Assembly (NCBI RefSeq): GCF_938030815.1
Contig: NZ_CALHII010000042.1
Span: forward strand, 1-11,888
Source: an uncultured Campylobacter sp.
GTDB taxonomy: Bacteria > Campylobacterota > Campylobacteria > Campylobacterales > Campylobacteraceae
Direction: 5' to 3'
Length of the DNA: 11,888 nucleotides
Shown here: in pieces, positions 1 to 6,645 of the stretch
Position numbering within the stretch: position 1 is the stretch's first letter
Layout: the number at the start of each line of letters is the position of its first letter
The notes under the pieces: model-generated
Told to the model about the DNA's origin: nothing
Database searches by the model: none
Seen by the model: the letters and a program-made list of their open reading frames with translations, nothing else
Made by a program: the position numbers and the translations under genes

Positions 1-143
1 GGTTTGCGGGAGCTCTTACTAAGAATAGTGATACCGTATTTTACATTGTTATAGCTGTAGGAGTTATAGGCGTAATTAGTTCTTTTTTTATGGCGCGAGA
101 TCACAGTCCGCGATTTCATAGGACTATGAAGCACGTTAAATAG
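1..143 (+). CDS. C-terminal end of a small membrane protein (partial at window edge)
   Basis: An open frame enters from the left edge (codons in phase with base 3) and ends at TAG 141-143, giving 46 visible residues. The middle is one hydrophobic segment (VFYIVIAVGVIGVISSFF). It is followed by a short, basic, histidine-containing tail (MARDHSPRFHRTMKHVK), so the C-terminus is probably cytoplasmic by the positive-inside rule. No start is in view and I do not recognise the family. It lies upstream of another small membrane protein and a peptidoglycan-binding repeat, which suggests a phage lysis or structural cluster, but that is inference. It could equally be a small protein of an integrated element. 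Confidence 0.5.
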   Translation, partial: FAGALTKNSDTVFYIVIAVGVIGVISSFFMARDHSPRFHRTMKHVK

Positions 144-150
144 TCTATAT

Positions 151-214
151 TCCGCCGTTCACTGGCGGAGAAATTTTGTAATTCTCCGATTAAATTTAAA
201 TTTTGGAGAATTAC
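151..214 (+). promoter_or_regulatory. Nested, mutually exclusive hairpins in the leader of the 241 gene
   Basis: Three inverted repeats lie in this gap. TCCGCC (151-156) pairs with GGCGGA (164-169) over a 7-base loop. GTAATTCTCC (178-187) is a perfect 10-base complement of GGAGAATTAC (205-214), with a 17-base AT-rich loop. GGAGAA at 167-172 can also pair with TTCTCC at 182-187. The middle arm can therefore fold with either side but not both. This could be a terminator of the upstream gene, an attenuator-like switch or a protein-binding palindrome. No long T run follows, so a plain intrinsic terminator is not assured. Confidence 0.45.
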
Positions 215-240
215 ATTACTTAAATTTTAAAAGATAGATT

Positions 241-471
241 ATGAATTTTTTCCTAGGCTTCCTTGCTGGTAGCGGTGCTTTTGATGGGCTTGCAGCTGCG
301 GTTATCGTTTTTGGCGTCATAGCCATTTTGGGTGGTTTTAATGCCGTTATAGCTTCCATTCCTGCTTTTATAGTGTTTTGCGTTGCAAAGGCATTTTTAG
401 AAGGCTTGACTTCTAACGTAAATAATAGATTTGTTACCCTTGTCGTTCCGATCGCTGGAGCTTTAGGCTAG
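241..471 (+). CDS. Small multi-span membrane protein, holin-like, probably frameshifted near its end
   Basis: The frame gives a 76-residue, very hydrophobic protein with few charged residues. Spans lie at about residues 15-34 and 36-54. A third begins at about 63 (RFVTLVVPIAGALG) and is cut short by TAG at 469-471. From base 468 the -1 frame continues without a stop to TAA at 543-545 and encodes LAYFTADAVYKSEQAKDAER and five more residues. This completes the third span and adds a charged tail typical of small phage holins. The intact ancestor was thus probably about 101 residues. The Shine-Dalgarno is poor (AAAGATAG region, 229-236). The next gene encodes a peptidoglycan-binding repeat, which fits a lysis module. 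No family is recognised; the holin idea rests on size, topology and neighbour only. Confidence 0.5.
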   Translation: MNFFLGFLAGSGAFDGLAAAVIVFGVIAILGGFNAVIASIPAFIVFCVAKAFLEGLTSNVNNRFVTLVVPIAGALG

Positions 472-545
472 CATACTTTACGGCTGATGCTGTTTATAAA
501 AGTGAGCAGGCAAAAGATGCTGAGCGCGAAGTGCAGAAGCAATAA
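468..545 (+). pseudogene. Out-of-frame C-terminal tail of the holin-like membrane protein
   Basis: This segment is read one base back from the 241-471 frame. It encodes the end of a membrane span and a charged, probably helical tail (YKSEQAKDAEREVQKQ), ending at TAA 543-545, three bases before the next ATG. It has no start of its own. The -1 frame is open only from 429, so it makes sense only as the displaced end of the preceding gene. A single base lost near 466-468 (for example GGGC to GGC) would explain it. I see no classic X XXY YYZ slippery heptamer, so a mutation, or a sequencing error, is likelier than programmed frameshifting. Confidence 0.45.
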
Positions 546-548
546 AAT

Positions 549-734
549 ATGACGCAGCAAGATAAAGTCTATTATATCCAACGTAGTTTGATGTTTAGCG
601 GCTACGGCGTGACGATCGACGGTAAATGGGGCAAAAAAACTATGCAAGCGTCACAGAAATATTCGGGCTCGTCCGCAACCTCGATCGACGAGCTTTATGA
701 GGCGATCAGGGCTAAAAAAGAGGGCAGAAGATAA
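549..734 (+). CDS. Free-standing peptidoglycan-binding repeat protein (61 aa)
   Basis: The product is almost nothing but one peptidoglycan_binding_1-type repeat. The pattern is Q..L...GY.V.IDG.WG.KT..A...Y across residues 10-39, with GYGVTIDGKWGKKTMQAS as the core. In phage endolysins and bacterial wall hydrolases this fold is an accessory cell-wall-targeting domain attached to a catalytic domain. Here no catalytic domain is attached and no signal peptide is present. A short charged tail follows (about 43-61). The start ATG 549 lies three bases after the displaced membrane-protein tail, in the same frame, with a weak AGAAG upstream. It may be a remnant of a phage lysin, a separately encoded targeting subunit, or a virion protein. 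The domain call is from pattern alone. Confidence 0.6.
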   Translation: MTQQDKVYYIQRSLMFSGYGVTIDGKWGKKTMQASQKYSGSSATSIDELYEAIRAKKEGRR

Positions 735-1346
735 AATTTAAATCGCGAACAAAGTTCGTCTGGCTAAATTTTAAAATTTGCTGGTTTGTTTATATCTATT
801 ATCGGGCGCACCTTTAAATGCAACGTAGTGATTTCCAAAATTCTTTAGATTCGCTTGGAAGTTCAAATTTTAATATGATTTGAATGCTTTAAGGGCAGAA
901 GGAAATCTGCTTGCATATGATGTCCAGAACTTAAATTTAGAGATTTTGCCTTAGAAGGTTTGGCGAATGACACTGTCGCCGAATGATTCTGGCTTAAATT
1001 TAATGGATTTCAGCTACAAGGCACAGCGAAATTTACGTTACTTTGTGTCTTTTCTAAAAGCATAATGCCTCAGCACTCGAACGAGTAAAATTTTATCTCT
1101 CATTGCTACTCTTTGACCTGAAGTACGCGACACATTCTAAGTTACGAAAAACTAAAATTCTTATACCTCCGAAGCTCGCATCGTTTGTCAAAAAGCTCGC
1201 GCCTAAATCAAAATCCATACCTCTTAAAACCTAGCTCACTAGCGTTTTAAATTTTGGATTGTAAATGAGATAAATACTGAGGCGGCAATCTTTAGTGGAT
1301 GAAATTCTATACGTAAAAACCGAGGTTTGGATTTACTATGAAAGTT
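735..1346. other. About 600 bases without a convincing gene
   Basis: All six frames are cut by stops at short intervals. The best small frame is a minus-strand ATG at 1218 running to TAA at 1093-1095 (41 codons); its product resembles nothing I know. Small inverted repeats occur at 746-758 (CGAAC/GTTCG), 962-980 (GGCGA/TCGCC) and 1075-1086 (ACTCG/CGAGT, followed by AAAATTTTAT). No tRNA cloverleaf, CRISPR repeat or transposase fragment is apparent. Its position between phage-like small genes and a broken gene suggests decayed DNA at the edge of an inserted element, but that is inference. Confidence 0.5.
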
Positions 1347-1787
1347 TCAGTTTCTTAACTCGCGGCTATATTTTTTCTGCGAAATCGCGTTAAATTTAAG
1401 GCTATCTATCCTGGAAAAATTAACGGCGTATTCCTTTAGGCAGGCAAGGATGAAAGAGAAGCGGTAATTGCCATTTTCGTAAAATATCTCGCTCGTTATT
1501 ATTTCGCCGGGCGCCGCGTCGCATCTTTGATCCGAGCTCATAACGCATTTTAGTTCATAATATCCATTTTGCAAATCTCCGATGTAAAATTTTAAATGCA
1601 ACTTTTAATTGATTTGCTTTTTGGGTAGCAATAGCGCATCGTTGAAGTTTATGCCCGCAAAAATTCTTTCTAGCGTATGCATATTTTTATGCAGCCCTGC
1701 CAAATACGCCTCGTACCGCCGCTGCCTTAAGGCATATTCGCTATCGTTTATATTGCCCTTGATCCAATCTAAGTCAAAATATAGCAC
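1347..1787 (-). pseudogene. Small hypothetical protein split by one in-frame stop
   Basis: Two open stretches lie in the same frame, separated by a single TAA at 1605-1607. The first starts at GTG 1787 (GAAGAG at 1794-1799 as ribosome site) and reads LYFDLDWIKG..., an acidic N-terminus, ending ..NDALLLPKKQIN. The second resumes KLHLKFYIGDLQNGYYELKC and runs to 1347 with alternating hydrophobic residues typical of beta strands. Read through the stop, the join gives a natural 'NDA-strand-turn-strand' order. I vaguely recall this from Campylobacter and Bacillus hypothetical proteins of the DUF4085 type, unverified. The total would be about 146 residues. A TTG at 1601 could restart the second half, but I see no strong ribosome site. 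One substitution would restore the gene. Function is unknown. Confidence 0.45.
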
Positions 1788-1826
1788 TTCAATCTCTTCG
1801 GTTTTAAATTTATCGCTGCCTGTTCG

Positions 1827-2867
1827 CTACAGCCCCAAGAAATTCTCATCGTTTTTGATCTTTTCGATGAGATCAAGCGTGGCGTAAAACTCGTCGTAGA
1901 AATATGGCATCTCGAGCTTAAAAAATTTAAAGCTTAGCCCCTCCAGCACCTTGAGCGAGTGTTTGTTTTTGAGCAAAAATATGAAAAATACCCCGTCTTT
2001 TTCCAGCGCGTTGAGGTAGTTTATTTCGCTTATATTTGCGCGCAGGATCTCGGCGTCAAGGATGACGACGTCGGCTACGTAGATGAAGTCATTTAGGTGC
2101 CTCTTTGCGCTCTCCCAGTTGGAGTTTGGCATCACGTCACAACCGAGCCCGCTTAAAAAATCTCGCAGCTCCTCGAAGATCGCGCGGTTTTTATGCGTGA
2201 TGATGACGTTGTAGTCATATTTTTTAGCGCTAAAATCCTGCTTTTGCGCGAAGCAGCTAAGCACGGCATCCATTTTGATAAAGGTTCCGCGCCCGTCGGC
2301 TCCAATACTCGGATGCGAACCGAGGGCACGCAAATGGGTCTGCGCCGAAGTAAGATACTCATCGTCCGTGCTAGCAGCGCTTTCTAGTGCACTTTTAAGC
2401 GCATAGGTGCGCGGATCCTTTAGCTCGCGATCGATGCCTACGCGAACGTCGAGCTTGATAGAGCTCATATTCGCTCTAAGTTCCTTGCTACTAAATTCCA
2501 CGCTCACGCGGATCGGTTCAGCGATATTTTGTAGGAAAAACTCGCACGCGTCAAAAACCGCGCTAGTGAGATTTAACACCTCGCCGCCGTAGATACGCGG
2601 CAGCTGCGGTGGGAAGCTAAGATAGAGCGTGCTGTCGTATTTCGTGCACTCCTCAAATAAAATTTCGCTTTGAAATTTTAAAATTTTTAAAATATCGATC
2701 TGCGCGATATCCTCGCGTCTGGGAACGACGGAATCGCTTTCTTTGGCTTTAGGCGCAGCGGAGAAAATTTTGCCGCTTACGGCGGGCTTTTTAGAAAAGA
2801 GCTTTCTTGCTGCAAAGCCTGCCGTCGCAGCCAATATTGCTAGCGCGCCTAAAACCACGGCTTTCAT
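1827..2867 (-). CDS. Membrane-anchored protein with degenerate histidine-kinase ATPase-like and receiver-like domains
   Basis: The 346-residue product begins with one hydrophobic helix (about 3-20), a basic stop (RKLFSKK) and a flexible linker to about 55. Residues 95-205 echo a GHKL ATPase: LNLTSAVFDACEFF where an N-box would be, and ALGSHPSIGADGRGTFIKMD (181-200) like the G2 box and last strands. The N-box asparagine and the G1 DxGxG are missing, and no phosphoacceptor-histidine helix is visible. Residues 219-335 match a receiver fold: YNVIITHKNRAIFEELRDFL, then DVVILDAEI with Asp271 at the phosphoacceptor position. However, the acidic pair of the first loop is absent (THKN), and the conserved Lys-Pro is LEMP. 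This suggests a non-catalytic sensor or scaffold derived from a hybrid kinase. ATG 2867 overlaps the queA stop by four bases (ATGA), so it is co-translated with queA. Its cellular role is unknown. Confidence 0.6.
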   Translation of the reverse strand: MKAVVLGALAILAATAGFAARKLFSKKPAVSGKIFSAAPKAKESDSVVPRREDIAQIDILKILKFQSEILFEECTKYDSTLYLSFPPQLPRIYGGEVLNLTSAVFDACEFFLQNIAEPIRVSVEFSSKELRANMSSIKLDVRVGIDRELKDPRTYALKSALESAASTDDEYLTSAQTHLRALGSHPSIGADGRGTFIKMDAVLSCFAQKQDFSAKKYDYNVIITHKNRAIFEELRDFLSGLGCDVMPNSNWESAKRHLNDFIYVADVVILDAEILRANISEINYLNALEKDGVFFIFLLKNKHSLKVLEGLSFKFFKLEMPYFYDEFYATLDLIEKIKNDENFLGL

Positions 2868-3883
2868 AGAACAAGCATCCCATCGCCATAGGAGTAGAAG
2901 CGGTATCTTTGCTCCACTGCGATGCGGTAGAGCTCAAGCGTGCGCTCAAGACCGATGAAGCTCGCTACGAGCATTATCAGCGTGGATTTGGGTAGGTGAA
3001 AGTTCGTAAGCAAAAAATTTTGTCTTATCGGCGGGTTGCCCGGGTGCAAAAACAGCTCGCAGATTCCGCTGCTTTGCCCGTTACGTGCAAAATTTTCGAT
3101 CGTTCTCGTAACGGTCGTACCCACGCCTAAAATTTTTCGCTCGCTTTTTAGGATTTGTGCGGTCTGCGGTGGGATGGAGTAGAGCTCGCCGTGCATCTTA
3201 TGATCGCGCAGATCCGCTACTTCCACGGGCTTGAAGGTGCCCGCGCCTACGTGTAGCGTGATGGAGTAAATATCATGATTTCGGCGCAAATCCGCGATCA
3301 TCTCGCTATCAAAATGCAAGCTTGCGGTGGGTGCGGCGACGGCGCCTTGCTCGCGCGCGAAGATGCTTTGATACCAGCTCTCGTCCTGCTTGGTATCGGC
3401 GCGCTTAATATATGGCGGCAGCGGCACATGGCCGATACGTTCGCAAATTTCAAAAACATCGTGGGTGTTTAAAGTCTTACCGCCCTGCTCAAACTGAACG
3501 ATGCGAAGCCCATCGTCCATTAGCTCGCAAACGCGCGCGTTAAGACCTCTTTGAAATTTTAATTCGCTGCCCGCTTTGACGCTGCCGCGAATATAGGTGC
3601 TAAATTTATTGCCCTCAAGCGGCGAGTTTAGCAGAAGCTCGATCTTACCGCCGCTGTTTTTATGACCGAAAAGGCGCGCCTTAATTACTCGCGTGTCGTT
3701 AAAAATAATATCGCAGGGCGGCAGGACGTCCGCTAGATCGCCGAAGTGCGCGTGCGTGATCTGCTCTTTAGCGCGGTCGTAGATCAGTAGGCGCGCGCTT
3801 TGTTTGGGCATCACGGGCGCGCTTGCGATGAGCTCGCTAGGAAGCTCATAATCGTAGCTAGAGACTAAATTTAGATCCGCCAT
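2864..3883 (-). CDS. queA: S-adenosylmethionine:tRNA ribosyltransferase-isomerase
   Basis: QueA moves and isomerises the ribose of S-adenosylmethionine onto preQ1 in the wobble base of tRNAs for Tyr, His, Asn and Asp, making epoxyqueuosine in the cytoplasm. The 339 residues match the usual length, and the family signatures occur in order: NDTRVIKARLFG (62-73), GHVPLPPYI (151-159), GAVAAPTASLHF (180-191), LHVGAGTFKPV (210-220), the MHGE block at 230-233, TNFHLPKSTLIMLVASFIG (293-311) and YRFYSYGDGMLVL at the C-terminus. ATG 3883 gives the typical start just before the DY.LP..LIA motif. The gene lies one base after the tatC stop and overlaps the next gene by ATGA, so it is inside the minus-strand operon. 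No damaged motif is seen. Confidence 0.97.
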   Translation of the reverse strand: MADLNLVSSYDYELPSELIASAPVMPKQSARLLIYDRAKEQITHAHFGDLADVLPPCDIIFNDTRVIKARLFGHKNSGGKIELLLNSPLEGNKFSTYIRGSVKAGSELKFQRGLNARVCELMDDGLRIVQFEQGGKTLNTHDVFEICERIGHVPLPPYIKRADTKQDESWYQSIFAREQGAVAAPTASLHFDSEMIADLRRNHDIYSITLHVGAGTFKPVEVADLRDHKMHGELYSIPPQTAQILKSERKILGVGTTVTRTIENFARNGQSSGICELFLHPGNPPIRQNFLLTNFHLPKSTLIMLVASFIGLERTLELYRIAVEQRYRFYSYGDGMLVL

Positions 3884-3884
3884 C

Positions 3885-4640
3885 TCACGCCTGCGCTACG
3901 TCCGTGGAATTTTCGTCTTCGTCATCCTCCTGCTTATACGGATTTATCATTTTGGCGATGAAGATTGAAAGCAGATAAAGCGCAATTAGCGGAGTTGCGA
4001 GCATAAACTGACTAAGCACGTCCGGCGGCGTCATCACCGCTGCAAAGATGAAAATAATGACGATTGCGTAGCGGAAAAAATCGCTCAGACTTTTGTTTGT
4101 CACAAGCCCGATCTTAGCGAGGAAAAAGGTTACTACAGGAAGCTCGAAGCTGATGCCAAATGCGACGACGAGCTTAGCGAAAAAGCCTACATATTCGCCG
4201 ATCGTAGGCATCGCAGTAAATTGCTTGGCGCCAAAATTTACCAAGAAATTAAATGCGACTGGGATTACGAAAAAATAGCAAAATGCCGCGCCTAAAAAGA
4301 ACATAATGCTCGCCCCGCTAACGAAAGGGATGACGTATTTTTTCTCGTTGTCGTAAAGCCCAGGCGCTACGAAAAGCCACACCTGCCAGAAAATTATCGG
4401 CATTGCTAGAAGTAACGAGGTGAAAAACGACACCTTCATCGCAGTAAAAAAGGTCTCGCCAAGCTGGGTAAAGATGATCTCGCTGCCTTTGGGAAGCACG
4501 CGCACTAGCGGGCGGGTCATAAAGCCTAAAATATCTTCCCAAAAGCCGAAACACGCGATGAAAAGGACGATGACGGACAGAACGCAGATAACTAGGCGCT
4601 TGCGAAGCTCGGCTAGATGGGGTTTTAGCTCTTCAAACAT
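3885..4640 (-). CDS. tatC: Twin-arginine translocase subunit TatC
   Basis: TatC is the polytopic inner-membrane receptor that, with TatB, binds twin-arginine signal peptides and recruits TatA to export folded proteins, often with cofactors. The 251 residues show six hydrophobic spans and the family marks: N-terminal HLAELRKRL (8-16), FWQVWLFVAPGLYDNEKK (84-101), FGISFELPVV (161-170) with the conserved glutamate, and TPPDVLSQ (204-211), equivalent to the P-T-P-D loop. The C-terminus ends in an acidic tail (QEDDEDENSTD). ATG 4640 is preceded by a GAGAG-type ribosome site 15 bases after the tatB stop, and queA follows one base after its stop. In many bacteria tatA sits beside these genes; here it must lie elsewhere. 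Confidence 0.97.
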   Translation of the reverse strand: MFEELKPHLAELRKRLVICVLSVIVLFIACFGFWEDILGFMTRPLVRVLPKGSEIIFTQLGETFFTAMKVSFFTSLLLAMPIIFWQVWLFVAPGLYDNEKKYVIPFVSGASIMFFLGAAFCYFFVIPVAFNFLVNFGAKQFTAMPTIGEYVGFFAKLVVAFGISFELPVVTFFLAKIGLVTNKSLSDFFRYAIVIIFIFAAVMTPPDVLSQFMLATPLIALYLLSIFIAKMINPYKQEDDEDENSTDVAQA

Positions 4641-4655
4641 TAAATTTCTCTCTCA

Positions 4656-5378
4656 TTATGATTTTTGCGTATCGTTATTTTGCACGGAATTTTGCATAGA
4701 ATTTCGCGCATCGCCGTTTAAATTTGCGTTTGCATCTTGTGCGCCGTTTTTCGCTTCACCGCTTGCTTTCGTATTTTGCGCGCTATTTTCTGCACTGCCG
4801 CCCGTGCTCGGCATGGAATTTTCGCCTTTGTTTACAGCGCCAGAATTCGCGCTTTTACTTTCAGCGCCGGAATTCATTGCGCCGTCGGCGGAGTCTTGCG
4901 TAGGGCTTGCATTGTTAGCAGAGCTTTGCGCGGAATTTTCGCCGCTTGAATTTGCCTTTAAATTTGCCGTCTCATTCTGCTTTTGCGCCGAGACTTCCGC
5001 GGAATTTAGCGTGTCTTTGGCGGCGTCCGAGCTAAGCGTTTCTTTAAGCGAGCTTTTCGCGTCTTTTAGCCCTGCATTTAGCGTCTCTTTGACTGAGTCT
5101 ATGCCTCCTTTTATCTCGTCGAGCTCCTCAAACGTGAGCTTTTTGCGCACGCCCTCGCTTGCTTGCGTGATACTCTCTTTATATTTTTTGGCGTCCTCTT
5201 TGAGCTCGGCGATGCGAAGCTCCTGATCGAAGCTCGATTTTGCGTCGTTGATGGTTTTTTTGATGACTTTGAAGTATTTCGCGAGCTCGACCAGCACTTT
5301 TGGAAGCTTCTCGGGCCCTAGCACGATTATCGCGATGATTAAAATGACCGTAATTTCAGGCATACTGATACCAAACAT
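4656..5378 (-). CDS. tatB: Sec-independent translocase TatB with a long low-complexity tail
   Basis: TatB is the single-span partner of TatC in the twin-arginine receptor complex. The canonical part is clear: MFGISMPEI, a short span to residue 20, the hinge GPEKLPKV (21-28), and an amphipathic helix to about 50. A charged helical stretch to about 115 follows. Residues ~125-240 are unusual: an unbroken Ala/Ser/Asn/Gly/Gln-rich tail with recurring NSGA, ENSAQ and NSMQ units and no predicted fold. This makes the protein 240 residues, longer than E. coli TatB (171). The PEITVILIIAII start without the TatA-type FG pair after the hinge favours TatB over TatA, as does tatC next door. ATG 5378 has a good AGGA site seven bases upstream. 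The tail is probably a disordered cytoplasmic extension. Confidence 0.93.
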   Translation of the reverse strand: MFGISMPEITVILIIAIIVLGPEKLPKVLVELAKYFKVIKKTINDAKSSFDQELRIAELKEDAKKYKESITQASEGVRKKLTFEELDEIKGGIDSVKETLNAGLKDAKSSLKETLSSDAAKDTLNSAEVSAQKQNETANLKANSSGENSAQSSANNASPTQDSADGAMNSGAESKSANSGAVNKGENSMPSTGGSAENSAQNTKASGEAKNGAQDANANLNGDARNSMQNSVQNNDTQKS

Positions 5379-5398
5379 AAAATTTCCTAACGTAAAAA

Positions 5399-5435
5399 GT
5401 GGCGTATTGTAACTAAAATTTCATTAATCTTAAAT
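5399..5435 (-). promoter_or_regulatory. Candidate promoter and ribosome site for tatB-tatC-queA
   Basis: The 57 bases between the hemW stop and the tatB start hold TACAAT (minus strand, 5411 down to 5406) preceded by an AT-rich ATTAATGAAATTTTAG stretch. This fits Campylobacter sigma-70 promoters, which have a -10 box with T-rich upstream DNA and little -35. AGGA lies just upstream of ATG 5378. It could drive the tat genes separately from hemW; the motif is short, so this is a candidate only. Confidence 0.4.
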
Positions 5436-6509
5436 TTAGCGCCCACGGCGGCTTTCTTGCGTGATAAAAAGCGCAATCTCGTCGGCGAGCAAAAAGCTGG
5501 GATTATAAAATTTGCCCTCGGTAAATTTTAGCTTTTTTTCGCGTACGAGCAGCTGCGCGTTGCTTAGCTCTGCAGCGTCTAAAATTTGCGCCTCAAACCC
5601 CAAAACGCAGCGCAGCCCGAGAAATATGCGCTCAAACTTTTTATCCTGCGCGCTTAGAGCTTCGCGCTGTTTTTGCAGCGGATCTGCGATGTAGTCTCGC
5701 AAATTTTTAGGCGAGCTAAGGCGCACCCGTCCGCTAGTTCCGACCGCAAATGCCCCAAATCCCGCGTAATCCTCGCCGCGCCAGTAGGCGAGATTGTGCT
5801 TACAGCGCAGTCCGCGCGCGGCAAAATTTGAAATTTCATACTGGCTAAAGCCGTTATCCGCCGCAAGAGCAAAGAGAAATTTAGCTAGAGCCGCGCTTTC
5901 TCTTTTAAAGCTTTCGCGCCCAAAAAACGGCGTGTTTTCCTCAAGGCTTAGCGCATAGGCGCTTAGATGCGGCACTTCGCAGCGCGCAAGCTCATCCATT
6001 TCAAATTTTAAATTCCTTTTATCGTCAAATTTACTCGCGTAGATTAGATCCAAATTTATATTATCAAAGCCCGCTGCTTTGGCATTTTGCACCGCCAGAA
6101 AAATCTGCGCCGCACTGTGCGCGCGACCGAGGAACTTTAGCTTGGCGTCGTTGAAGCTTTGCGCGCCGAAGCTGATGCGATTTACGCCGAGCCCCTGCAT
6201 CGCGCTAAGCCAAGCGGGGCTAGCGGAGTTCGGGTTGGCTTCCGAGCTGATTTCGGCTTTAGCGGCGAAATGCGGCGCAAGCAGCGTAAAAATTTCGTCG
6301 TAAAGCCCTGCATCCACGGCGCTTGGCGTGCCTCCGCCGATGAAAAGCGTCGAAATTTTCGCTTGCGGATTTTTTGCCAAAAAGTCGCGCACCTCAAGCG
6401 CTAGCGCGCGAAAGTAGCTTTTTGCGAGGCTAAACTTATCGCTGAAGGAGCCAAAGGCGCAATACGGGCATTTAGAGGTGCAAAACGGCACGTGGATGTA
6501 GATGTGCAA
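5436..6509 (-). CDS. hemW: HemW-type radical SAM protein (coproporphyrinogen oxidase-like)
   Basis: The N-terminus YIHVPFCTSKCPYCAFGSF carries the radical-SAM cysteines (C10, C14, C17). Next come FIGGGTPSAV (56-65), the GGGTP motif for S-adenosylmethionine, SSEANP (88-93), RISFGAQSF (111-119), and the family block YEISNFAARGLRCKHNLAYW (224-243). The fourth cysteine of true HemN (CxxxCxxCxC) is phenylalanine here, and the protein is 357 residues rather than about 450. Both point to HemW, a haem-binding chaperone, rather than the oxygen-independent oxidase itself, although such genes are often labelled hemN. The C-terminal LGLRCVLGF block matches the HemW domain. It starts at ATG 6509, immediately before the motif; AGGA lies a rather long 12 bases upstream. 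It is divergent from rppH. Confidence 0.9.
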   Translation of the reverse strand: MHIYIHVPFCTSKCPYCAFGSFSDKFSLAKSYFRALALEVRDFLAKNPQAKISTLFIGGGTPSAVDAGLYDEIFTLLAPHFAAKAEISSEANPNSASPAWLSAMQGLGVNRISFGAQSFNDAKLKFLGRAHSAAQIFLAVQNAKAAGFDNINLDLIYASKFDDKRNLKFEMDELARCEVPHLSAYALSLEENTPFFGRESFKRESAALAKFLFALAADNGFSQYEISNFAARGLRCKHNLAYWRGEDYAGFGAFAVGTSGRVRLSSPKNLRDYIADPLQKQREALSAQDKKFERIFLGLRCVLGFEAQILDAAELSNAQLLVREKKLKFTEGKFYNPSFLLADEIALFITQESRRGR

Positions 6510-6554
6510 GGGCGGTCCTATGGGCTAAATTTACGTCGCAAAATTTAGCGAATT

Positions 6555-6580
6555 AATTTGAAAATTTATATAAATTTTAA
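6555..6580 (-). promoter_or_regulatory. Possible promoter for hemW
   Basis: On the minus strand an AT-rich stretch with a TATATAAAT core (about 6574 down to 6565) lies some 55 bases before ATG 6509. The core is part of a palindrome (AAAATTTATATAAATTTT), so direction cannot be read from it. AT-rich words are common here and the evidence is weak. Confidence 0.28.
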
Positions 6581-6595
6581 GCCTCTTAACGCAAA

Positions 6596-6617
6596 TTTTA
6601 ATATTTTTAGGTAGAAT
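6596..6617 (+). promoter_or_regulatory. Candidate promoter for the rppH-lysC-hobA-holB-folP operon
   Basis: TAGAAT at 6612-6617 is preceded by the T-rich run TTTTAATATTTTTAGG. This is the usual shape of a Campylobacter sigma-70 promoter (-10 box, periodic T tracts, no clear -35). Transcription would begin near 6624, leaving a leader of about 22 bases before ATG 6646. No other credible promoter is seen inside the operon. Confidence 0.5.
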
Positions 6618-6645
6618 TTTGAGAAATTTTTTGTGAGAAAACGAG

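Noticed and set aside
1093..1218. A 41-codon minus-strand frame (ATG 1218) with AAGAGG upstream
   Set aside because: It is too short and unlike anything known. The surrounding DNA shows no coding character, so it is not supported as a gene.
1827..1829. Programmed readthrough of TAG into the downstream piece
   Set aside because: The downstream piece has its own GTG start with GAAGAG at a good distance, and no readthrough context is visible. Shared frame alone happens one time in three.
4420..5226. A 268-codon plus-strand open frame opposite tatB and tatC
   Set aside because: It is the reverse reading of conserved tatC and of the low-complexity tatB tail. Its product is a monotonous Phe/Ser/Ala string with no start signal.
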